The position numbers and the translations under genes are program-made. A stretch of DNA of 64,000 nucleotides from contig NZ_CP186274.1 in the NCBI RefSeq assembly GCF_049331405.1, forward strand, positions 7,068,001 to 7,132,000, given 5' to 3'. Positions within the stretch are counted from its first letter, which is position 1; every line of letters begins with the position of its first letter. The notes beneath the pieces are model-generated. The model saw only the letters and a list, made by a program, of their open reading frames with translations, ran no database searches and had not been told where the DNA came from. This stretch comes from PoT sp049331405. GTDB lineage: Bacteria > Planctomycetota > Planctomycetia > Isosphaerales > Isosphaeraceae. This document shows positions 1-7,184 of the stretch, in pieces.

Positions 1-47
1 TCGTCTGCCTCGAATTCACGCCGAAGCACCGCCATGAAGTCGTCCAT
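1..47 (-). CDS. possible 5' end of an unidentified CDS, cut by window edge
   Basis: On the minus strand an ATG at 47 opens a frame reading MDDFMAVLRREFEAD to the window edge. The same frame stays open upstream (to about position 180) with a protein-like sequence including EAIRLPNNLGTEE, so the true start could lie further upstream and overlap the end of tag. No family can be named from so few residues. It would be co-directional with tag and might be its operon partner. Confidence 0.3.
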   Translation of the reverse strand, partial: MDDFMAVLRREFEAD

Positions 48-172
48 CGTCGCCGGGGCCTCTTCCGTTCCGAGGTTATTCGGTAGCCTGATCGCTTCAG
101 CCAGTTGGGCTCCTTCGCCAAATCCGATTTGTGCCGACGCAGTCCTCGGATAGCCCGAGCGAACCGTCAACC

Positions 173-739
173 TCAAGACTTTTTCGGCTTCTTGCGGAAG
201 CAACCCGGGGTATGGTCGTTGACGATGCCGGTCGCTTGCATCCAGGCATAAACGATGACCGGGCCGACGAATTTGAAGCCGCGTTTCTTCAACGCACGCG
301 ACATTTCTTCGGAGAGCTCCGTCTTCGCCGGGACGATCCCCGTCGTGTTCTCGATCGGAGTTCCGCCGGCTAGCGACCAGACGAACGTCGAGAAGTCGAC
401 CCCCTCCTCCGCCATTGCGAGGTAAGAGCGGGCGTTGCCGATCGTCGCCTCGATCTTGGCTCGTGACCGGATGATGCCCGGGTTCTCGAGGAGGCGGTCG
501 ACGTCGGCCGGCCCATACCGCGATACGACCTCGGGGTCGAATCCCTGGAACGCTTCGCGGAAGGCCTCGCGCTTCTTCAGGATCGTCAGCCACGAGAGCC
601 CCGCCTGGAAGCCGTCCAGGATGAGCTTCTCCCAGAGTGCACGACTGTCGCGCTCGGGTACGCCCCATTCCTTGTCGTGATAGTCGAGCAGCAGTTCATG
701 GCTCTCGGCCCAGGCACAGCGGCCTAATTCCTTCGGCAT
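173..739 (-). CDS. tag: DNA-3-methyladenine glycosylase I
   Basis: Base-excision repair enzyme that removes 3-methyladenine from alkylated DNA in the cytoplasm. The 188-residue product has the family size and begins MPKELGRCAW, followed by YHDKEWGVP, FQAGLSWLTIL and the C-terminal NDHTPGCF. The Cys near the N-terminus, the His of YHD, and the His and Cys of DHTPGC correspond to the zinc ligands known for Tag (family knowledge). The open frame continues 21 codons upstream, but the chosen ATG matches where homologues start. It is transcribed away from the mgtC-like gene, with 377 bases between them. It ends in a lysine-rich tail (KKPKKS). Nothing unusual seen. Confidence 0.93.
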   Translation of the reverse strand: MPKELGRCAWAESHELLLDYHDKEWGVPERDSRALWEKLILDGFQAGLSWLTILKKREAFREAFQGFDPEVVSRYGPADVDRLLENPGIIRSRAKIEATIGNARSYLAMAEEGVDFSTFVWSLAGGTPIENTTGIVPAKTELSEEMSRALKKRGFKFVGPVIVYAWMQATGIVNDHTPGCFRKKPKKS

Positions 740-1116
740 GACTCGGCCTCCACCGCGAGATCTGTCTTCGGGCCGTCGTGGCCTTCCGATCGTCGCGACC
801 ACGAGAATGATCGAATCGCGGTCAAATCCGTCAAGACGTTTGGGCGGTCAACTCGGTCAAGCCCCGCCCTGCCCTTCGCCGGGTTCATTTCGTCGTTCAG
901 GCTCTGCTAGGGCGAATAGAACGGGTGATCCGGCATGCCACTCGTTGACGAAACTAAGGGACTGGAGCGCCTCGCCGCGGCCCATACGATCCTTCACGAG
1001 GGGCCGTTGGCATCTGACAATGTGGTGTCACCGGGGCGTCGTCGACGCGATCTCTACCCTTACCGTGTCGGCAATGCCCTATTTCGTCTCGCCTTGGAAT
1101 CAGCCAGGAGAAAAGC
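740..1116. other. divergent intergenic region between tag and mgtC-like gene
   Basis: About 377 bases separating two divergent genes, so it should hold both promoters. I see no convincing sigma-70 hexamer pair, no RNA gene and no supported reading frame. A purine-rich AGGAGAAAAGC stretch at its right end is the ribosome-binding site of the mgtC-like gene. Confidence 0.5.
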
Positions 1117-1842
1117 ATGGCGGTTCATCTCGGATGGCAGGAGATTCTGCTGCGGCTCATTCTCACCGCTATTGCGGGCGGTCTGGTGGGATTGAATCGA
1201 GGCGAGCATGGACGACCGGCCGGGCTCCGGACGACGATGCTCGTTTGCCTGGCCGCGGCGGTCTCGATGATCCAGGTGAACCTGCTCCTCTCGATGGCAG
1301 GAAAGCCCGCCGACTCGTTCGTCTCGCTCGACCTGATGCGTCTTCCCCTGGGCATCCTAACGGGGATGGGATTCATCGGCGGAGGCGCCATCCTCAAGAA
1401 AGGCGACGTGGTCCTTGGGGTCACGACCGCGGCGACGCTCTGGTTCGTGACCACCATGGGGCTCTGCTTCGGCGCCGGTCAGATCGGGCTGGGGTGTGTC
1501 ACGCTCGCCCTCGGGATGCTCGTCCTGACGACCCTCAAACACTTCGAAGCCTGGATCCCGCGCGACCGCAAGGGAACCTTGGTGTTAACCGCGACCTTCG
1601 ACGGACCCGCCGAAGAGGTCGTCTTTCAGCGGATGCACGACGGTGGCTTTACGGTCTCGTCATCGGCGGTTCGCTACGAGATGACCGAGAAGCGCTGGAC
1701 CCTCGTTTGCGAGGTCCGCTGGCCATCCCGATCGAAGGATCCTCTCCATCCCCCGGTCATCAAGCAACTTGCCGAACTTCCCGAAGTCCTCAGCCTCGAA
1801 TGGACACCCGAAGGCCTGGTGGATCATGTGTGCAAGCCCTGA
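1117..1842 (+). CDS. MgtC/SapB-family inner-membrane protein
   Basis: 241 residues. The N-terminal half is an MgtC/SapB domain: several hydrophobic helices containing the conserved GLNRGEHGRPAGLRTTM segment (about residues 25-41) and GMGFIGGGAILKKG (about 84-97). The last 90 or so residues form a soluble domain, as in longer MgtC proteins. The family is linked to magnesium-limited growth and, in some pathogens, F-ATPase modulation; the role here is unknown. The ATG at 1117 has AGGAGA at good spacing. It stands alone: the next gene (1955-2830) is on the opposite strand and convergent. No Mg-sensing leader is recognisable upstream. Confidence 0.88.
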   Translation: MAVHLGWQEILLRLILTAIAGGLVGLNRGEHGRPAGLRTTMLVCLAAAVSMIQVNLLLSMAGKPADSFVSLDLMRLPLGILTGMGFIGGGAILKKGDVVLGVTTAATLWFVTTMGLCFGAGQIGLGCVTLALGMLVLTTLKHFEAWIPRDRKGTLVLTATFDGPAEEVVFQRMHDGGFTVSSSAVRYEMTEKRWTLVCEVRWPSRSKDPLHPPVIKQLAELPEVLSLEWTPEGLVDHVCKP

Positions 1843-1954
1843 GTATTGGGCCTCGCGAACATATTTGCAGTGAATGATGCGATTCGGTGTTTTACTTGAA
1901 GAAGCGAACGTATTTAAAACGAGTTGATCATTGGCGTGACGGCCGATCGGGCGA

Positions 1955-2830
1955 TCAACCCCGGCTCGCCACCGGTTCCGGCTCGACCTGCGTAGGGATC
2001 GCCTTACGACGGGCGGCGCGGCGGGCTTCATACAGCTTGGCGTCGACGATGAACCGGAACCAGAAAGTCTGCAGCACGTAGAAAATGAAGCCTTCGGAAC
2101 CGTCCAGGAATCCGAAGCGGAGGAAGTATCGATAGAAGAAGAGGGCGAACGGGCGGACGAACAGGGGCGTACGGTCGTAGAGCCCACGCAGGTAGCGTTT
2201 GCGCTCGACGGGGTTGCCCCAGAAGCTCGCCTGGACTCGCCTGTCCGTCTGCTTCGCGAGGATCTCCTGCACCTCGGCGTCGGCCCAGCGGTTATGCCTC
2301 GCGGTCCACTCCGACAGGCTCATCTGGATATCATCAACCATGTGGTTCTTGAGCTGTTGCGTCGGACCATCCGCGTAGAAGTGCTGATCGTAGAGCCGGG
2401 CCTCGCAATGCCCCATGCCCGTCTTGAACAGACGCATGTGCCAGGTGGGGAACATCGCCCCGTGCCTGATGGGCTTGTCCATGAAGTGCATCAGGCGCGG
2501 GACGTGGTAGCCGACCACACCACCCTCACCGACATTGAGGGCTTTGATCTCCGCGAGCAGGGCGTCCGAAAGTCGTTCGTCGGCGTCGAGGTGGAGTTGC
2601 CAGTCGTGCTTGAGCGGCAGGTTTTCGATGGCCCAGTTACGCTGGGCCCCGTAATTCTCGAAAGAATGCTCGGTCACGTTGGCGCCAAACTCGCGTGAGA
2701 TGTCCAGCGTCCGATCCTTGCTGTAGGAGTCGACGACATGGATGTCGTCGGACAATCCCGCGACGCTCGCAAGTGTCTTCCCGATCGAGGCTTCCGAGTT
2801 GAACGTCAGGATGACAACTGAGATCGGCAT
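1955..2830 (-). CDS. family 2 glycosyltransferase (WaaE/KdtX-like)
   Basis: 291-residue GT-A glycosyltransferase starting MPISVVILTFNSEASIGKTL, the nucleotide-binding start of GT2 enzymes. Other family signs are DIHVVDSYSKDRT and LHLDADERLS (the DxD-like metal/sugar-nucleotide motif near residue 82), then AQRNWAIE. A hydrophobic aromatic patch near the C-terminus (RPFALFFYRYFLRFGFLDG) is typical of the WaaE/KdtX branch that decorates lipopolysaccharide cores; acceptor and sugar cannot be told here. The frame opens 21 codons further upstream, but those residues do not look like GT2 sequence, so the ATG at 2830 is preferred. It sits just outside the polysaccharide locus and may serve it. Confidence 0.85.
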   Translation of the reverse strand: MPISVVILTFNSEASIGKTLASVAGLSDDIHVVDSYSKDRTLDISREFGANVTEHSFENYGAQRNWAIENLPLKHDWQLHLDADERLSDALLAEIKALNVGEGGVVGYHVPRLMHFMDKPIRHGAMFPTWHMRLFKTGMGHCEARLYDQHFYADGPTQQLKNHMVDDIQMSLSEWTARHNRWADAEVQEILAKQTDRRVQASFWGNPVERKRYLRGLYDRTPLFVRPFALFFYRYFLRFGFLDGSEGFIFYVLQTFWFRFIVDAKLYEARRAARRKAIPTQVEPEPVASRG

Positions 2831-3617
2831 GTTCCACTCCGCAAGTGCGTCGGGACGTCCTGAATGAGCCCTCGGCCTGCAACCACAACGCAAGCGTTCC
2901 GCGGGATCTCAACGCGAGTGATTTATCAACGAACCCCAGTGACCAAGGATTCGCCTCTGTTTGACGGCCGCGTGGTGATTGGGGTTTGGCCTTGCTAATC
3001 AGCAGGCGCAAGCAGGCTTCCTTGGGCTGTGACCGCAGCAGGTGTCGGTGGGCCTGGGCTCGTCAGCGGGGATTCCCTGCTTGACGCGAACCGGCAGGCC
3101 GGTCGTTTCCCGCCAGACGGTTCCTTGCTGGCTGTCGAAGCTTTCGTGGTAGCTCAGAAGCACGCCGTGAGAGTTCAGCTGCGGGACGAAATCTGGCTGG
3201 CTTCGCCACTCCTGGCACTCGCCGCCATTTGTGTTACTCACCGCAAGCGCGCAGTTAAAGCCTGTCTCGCTTCGCAGTCCATTGAGCGTGCGAAGGAAGA
3301 GGCTACCCAAAGATTTATGGAGATCCTGCGAAGAGAGGTTGAAGACCTCCTGCCGAGCTCTCCCCTGCCGGCCTCCTGCCATGCTTTCGCTCCAAACTCC
3401 TGGTGTTCGATCAGCCAATATATATGACAGGCGGAGGGCAGGATTTCAACGGACTCCCTTGCGACGACCCAGTCGACGACGGTCAAACGAGGTCGTGGAG
3501 CCGGCGTTTTCCGACTGGCGGGCAGGACGCGGCGAGGTTCGTTGCAACGATGGCGTGATACTAGGTAAACTGGTGAGCTGTACGAATTTTCTCCTTGAAG
3601 CGGTAGGAACAAGCTCT
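2831..3617. other. 787-base region between divergent glycosyltransferase and cmk
   Basis: Open frames exist on both strands across 2999-3427, but they overlap each other antiparallel, match no family I know and lack a convincing start. I treat the stretch as intergenic, probably carrying the promoters of the two divergent genes. The octamer AGCGGTAG occurs at 3599-3606, just upstream of cmk; the same octamer occurs twice in the next gap. Confidence 0.4.
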
Positions 3618-4292
3618 ATGAGGTTCGTGGTGACCATCGACGGGCCGGCTGGCTCCGGTAAGAGCACCATCGCCCGTCGTCTCGCCGGTCAACTCGGTTG
3701 GCGTCTGCTCGACACCGGGGCGATGTACCGCGCCGTGACCGTGGCAGCCCTGCGGGCTGAGATCGATCTCGAGGATGAAAAGGCGTTAGGTGAACTCGCG
3801 GCTCGCACTACCGTGCGTCTGCTCGATGATCGAGTCTTGCTCGATGGCGAGGACGTCACGACCCTAATTCGAAGTGTCGATGTCACTCGTGCCACGAAAT
3901 ATATCGCAGGAAGCCCGAGAGTTCGCACTCAACTCGTGGAATGGCAAAGACTTGCTTCCGAGGATAACCACCTCGTGACCGAAGGTCGCGATCAGGGGAC
4001 CGTCGTTTTCCCCGAAGCCTTCTGCAAGTTTTATCTCACGGCCAGCCTTGAAGAGCGTGCCCGCCGACGTCATGAAGAATTCACCACGAAGGGCCAGATC
4101 GGCTCAATCGAGATCGTGCGGAAGGATCTCAGCGATCGAGACGACGGTGATGCCTCACGCACCATAGCTCCGATGAAGCCCGCGGATGATGCCATCCTAA
4201 TCGACACGACCGACATGGATCTCGACCAAGTCCTCACACGGATCGAGTCCGAAGTCCGCGCTCGGCTCCAATGTCACAACTCGCCCAGCTGA
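3618..4292 (+). CDS. cmk: cytidylate kinase
   Basis: Phosphorylates CMP/dCMP to the diphosphates with ATP; cytoplasmic nucleotide metabolism. The 224-residue protein has the P-loop GPAGSGKST at residues 9-17, LLDTGAMYRAVT (CMP-binding region), TEGRDQGTVVFP and the lid-like ASLEERARRR followed by RKDLSDRDDGDASR. Length and motif order are normal. The frame extends 129 codons upstream, but that part is not cmk-like, so the ATG at 3618 giving MRFVVTIDGPAG is chosen; its ribosome-binding site is weak. A 66-codon frame starts inside its last codons (ATG at 4271), an arrangement typical of translational coupling; see findings. Confidence 0.93.
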   Translation: MRFVVTIDGPAGSGKSTIARRLAGQLGWRLLDTGAMYRAVTVAALRAEIDLEDEKALGELAARTTVRLLDDRVLLDGEDVTTLIRSVDVTRATKYIAGSPRVRTQLVEWQRLASEDNHLVTEGRDQGTVVFPEAFCKFYLTASLEERARRRHEEFTTKGQIGSIEIVRKDLSDRDDGDASRTIAPMKPADDAILIDTTDMDLDQVLTRIESEVRARLQCHNSPS

Positions 4293-6489
4293 TCCGGCGG
4301 CCGGCCAAGAATACTGCACGCGATCTCGAATACAGATCCCGTAGATACCGGATCCTTCGCGAAGTGCTCACGGCGTTTGGTGACTTACGTCATTACTCTA
4401 GACAACAATCCGTGTTCATTGCCCAGGCATGTGGTGCCCAAAAGATTTCACCACTGGTCTGGACGCACTGAAGCGGCGAAAGAACTTTGCCGCGAGTTGG
4501 CCGTGGTCCAAGAGACGGATCGAATCAAGACGAAGTCCTCTCAACCCAAAAGGCGGACACCGTCAGTGAAGGCATTCTATGGCTTCACTGGCTAGGAGAG
4601 CGGCAGAGCCTTCGGAACGACGGAAGATTAACGGAGGATTTCAGTCATAGTGTGGTAGGCAATGCAATTCTAGTGCCATCGTCTGCGATGCAAGAACTAA
4701 GCTTGAATGAAAACTCATACAATTCATGCAGGCTAACACTGTTGACATCTTGGACTTAGATCAAGAACTCTGGGCTCGGTTGAGCGAGCTCAACCGAAAG
4801 TCGTGGGATTTTAGATGTAAAATCAACGTGGAGGGGATTTGCGGCAATTGAATTTGCAGGGATCGACATTCAGGTTTTTTTGATGACGAATGCATTATTA
4901 GGCCTGAGTGATGCGATGAAGATGGTACGCTGCACGCAGGTTTGCGGCCACCACTTCATGTCCACTGATTGACAAAATGCGCCCTTTAAGGTAAACTATC
5001 GGTGTTGCGCTCTTGAAATAGGTTGTTCTGTTTCGGCGAGATTTGATAGGGCGAGTTGTCTCAAGCAGGTGTTCAAATCTCCTTCAAGAGGATTAAGTTA
5101 TCAGGTATTTTGAAAGTTCCTATATGTCTTTATTTTTCTTGTGTCGTGGCAATCTGGGGAGCTTGGCTTTTAAGGTTTGGATGATTCTTAGTCCTTCTCC
5201 TGAAATGATTTGCGCTTTTGAAGAGCGGTAGTATTAAGGTGGTTTTGGTTTCGATTGTTTCGCTGTTGAATCTTCGATGTTTGGCGCTTTTGCCTTCTTG
5301 ATTCTTGTGAATGTGCTTGGCTTGTGATTCACGGATCGCGGTTGACCTGCGGGCAATTTTGAAGAATTAGAAGTCTCTAATTCGCCCGCGGCTCTCAGGA
5401 ACGAAATCAATTGATTGACTTCAACTCCGAACAAGGCTACTCTGGTCGGAGAAGTTCCGCAGGAGCCTTACCCACCTAAAGGCTTCGATTTTCAGAATTC
5501 TTAGCCTCCCGCCACGGATCGGCATTTCTCCCTAACTCCCCCTGTCAGCCGATGCTTTGCGCAAGAACAGGGCGTTTACACGCAGGCTTCTTCTTGCGGT
5601 TATCGAGATTCTTTCTCGATGGAACATTACCGGAAGCTCGAACTTCGTGCCTCGTAGGCATCAAGATCACACGACAGATCACAGGTCGTGTTAGGTTCGG
5701 GTCGGAAATGGCTCCTCCTTAAGAAGCGTTTGGGAGATTCAGCCAGGATTGTTTCCTAATTGGCTGTGTTAGGTGTCCGATCTTAGGGTGGGAAGAGATT
5801 TTCCTGAAGTTGAAACGGGTATTGACCTGAAATCTATGGATGAAGGGTGATTTGGACGGGGCTTTTGAGGTCGTATAAAATAGTCTCGGTTCATCCCGGT
5901 GGTCTTGCTGGTGAATCTTTAATGAATTGTTCCTTAGGTTGTGGATGGTGCAGCGAGGGTGGTTTCCTCGAAACCCGAGGAGGCAAGATGGATTTGCTAA
6001 TTTTGGTATTATGTTTGTTTGAAAAGGCGTGCAGTTGATTTAATTCTACGCTAGTTCATGAGTCGACACTATTCCGACCGGTTTTCGTACGATGCGGGGT
6101 TGTTTTCGGATTTCTGCCGTCACATTCGCGGTATGTTACTCTACTGTAGTGAGTATCCTGCTTCATGGGAGTGGTTTCGACCTGGACCGATCCGAGCAGC
6201 TTGATGATTCCTGTCCTAGGATTTGGGTATGTTCAATTAGTAACCATCCTTGCCTCGAGGCCTTCCTCTCCCATCCCCTGATTGATCCCCTTCGAGATGA
6301 ATAAGAAGATTTGTCAGACCCAAGGCTCGATTTGCGTTTCGAGTGTGACAGATCCGGCGATGTATCTCGATACAGAATCGATAACGCTTTAGCGGTAGAT
6401 ACAATCCTGTGGCCAACCCGCTGCCAAAATATTCTAAGAATTACTCCAGCCTCTCTTCCGACAGACTTGTATCCACGGAGATTCCTCAG
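4293..6489. other. 2.2-kb AT-richer gap with promoter and hairpin signals but no supported gene
   Basis: Compared with its neighbours the stretch is visibly AT-rich, with many T-runs, and has no frame with planctomycete-like codon use. It holds a good sigma-70-like promoter (4969-4997), two short perfect hairpins (5602-5620 and 5669-5691), two copies of AGCGGTAG (5224-5231, 6391-6398) and a TACAAT hexamer at 6400-6405. Together these suggest a long leader or a non-coding RNA ahead of the polysaccharide genes rather than empty DNA, but no known RNA family is recognisable. Confidence 0.45.
4969..4997 (+). promoter_or_regulatory. predicted sigma-70-type promoter
   Basis: A perfect TTGACA (4969-4974) is followed after exactly 17 bases by TAAACT (4992-4997), 4 of 6 matches to TATAAT. 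It points toward the polysaccharide locus. The nearest supported gene in that direction starts 1.5 kb later, so a transcript from here would have a very long leader or be a separate RNA. Prediction from sequence only. Confidence 0.4.
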
Positions 6490-6978
6490 ATGAGTCTGAC
6501 CAAGAAAATCCTGAGCCTTGCCGTTCTGATCGGGGCGGCCGGACTCGCCGAAGGGTCGACGGCCCAGGCCGCCACCAAGAAAGACAAGTTCGCGGCTTTC
6601 CTGGCCCTGCCCACCACGCTTTCCGCCCAGAGCACCGCGACCATGGTGACCGCGCCGACCACGCCGGCCGCCGCCTTCGCCGCTCAGCGCAGCTCGCTCC
6701 GCGCCGCCCGTGGCGTGACCGCTGCCGCGACCCCGACCTCGCTGAACCCCTTCCAGCTTCGCCAGTTCATCATCCTGCAGCGTCAGTACCTGCGGTTGAT
6801 CAATCTGCTCAACCGCGCCGAACTCTCGCAGGAGCGTAGCCTCATGCGACAGCTCATCGCAGGGTTGATCACCCCCACCCAGTTCTCCACCAGCCTCCAG
6901 GGCGTCATCGCTCTCTACCAGCTGGCCAAGGACAACGCCACCGCCAACTTCCTCCAGGCCGCGACCAACTTCCAATAA
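6490..6978 (+). CDS. small secreted Ala/Gln/Leu-rich protein of unknown function
   Basis: 162 residues with a clear signal peptide (MSLTKKILSLAVLIGAAGLA, cleavage probably after the AQA near residue 29). The mature part begins with a low-complexity Ala/Thr stretch (about 40-80), followed by a helix-rich segment with FQLRQFIILQRQYLRLINLL and a C-terminal helix ending ATANFLQAATNFQ. No family recognised. A GGAG lies about 12 bases before the ATG at 6490; an upstream extension lacks signal-peptide character. Its place directly before the O-antigen ligase/polymerase-like gene and after a long leader-like gap suggests an exported, envelope-associated role, but that is inference from position only. 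Confidence 0.7.
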   Translation: MSLTKKILSLAVLIGAAGLAEGSTAQAATKKDKFAAFLALPTTLSAQSTATMVTAPTTPAAAFAAQRSSLRAARGVTAAATPTSLNPFQLRQFIILQRQYLRLINLLNRAELSQERSLMRQLIAGLITPTQFSTSLQGVIALYQLAKDNATANFLQAATNFQ

Positions 6979-7002
6979 GTCGCCCTAACCTACCGGTTCC
7001 TA

Positions 7003-7032
7003 GGGTCGACGTTCTCACGGAATCGTCGACCC
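7003..7032 (+). terminator. hairpin downstream of the small secreted protein
   Basis: Perfect 9-bp inverted repeat GGGTCGACG (7003-7011) and CGTCGACCC (7024-7032) with a 12-base loop, 24 bases after the stop codon at 6978. No U-tract follows, so it may be a weak or Rho-assisted terminator, a processing site or an operator. Confidence 0.45.
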
Positions 7033-7184
7033 GTAACGTTGTCATCGATTCCTTAAAGATTCGGTGGCAACATTCTTGATGAATCAATTTCCTGTCCAAG
7101 AGGCTGGAGTAATCTCTCGGGCAGGGGATTGATTGACGGATCGCTATCGTAAGCCTTTGGATTTGGCAGGTCTAATAGAACCCG

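Noticed and set aside
740..1116. Mg-sensing riboswitch (M-box) upstream of the mgtC-like gene
   Set aside because: No conserved M-box helices or terminator/antiterminator pair could be recognised.
2999..3427. Overlapping 130-140 codon frames on both strands between the glycosyltransferase and cmk
   Set aside because: Neither has a family resemblance, a convincing ribosome-binding site or a signal peptide; in high-GC DNA antiparallel open frames are common.
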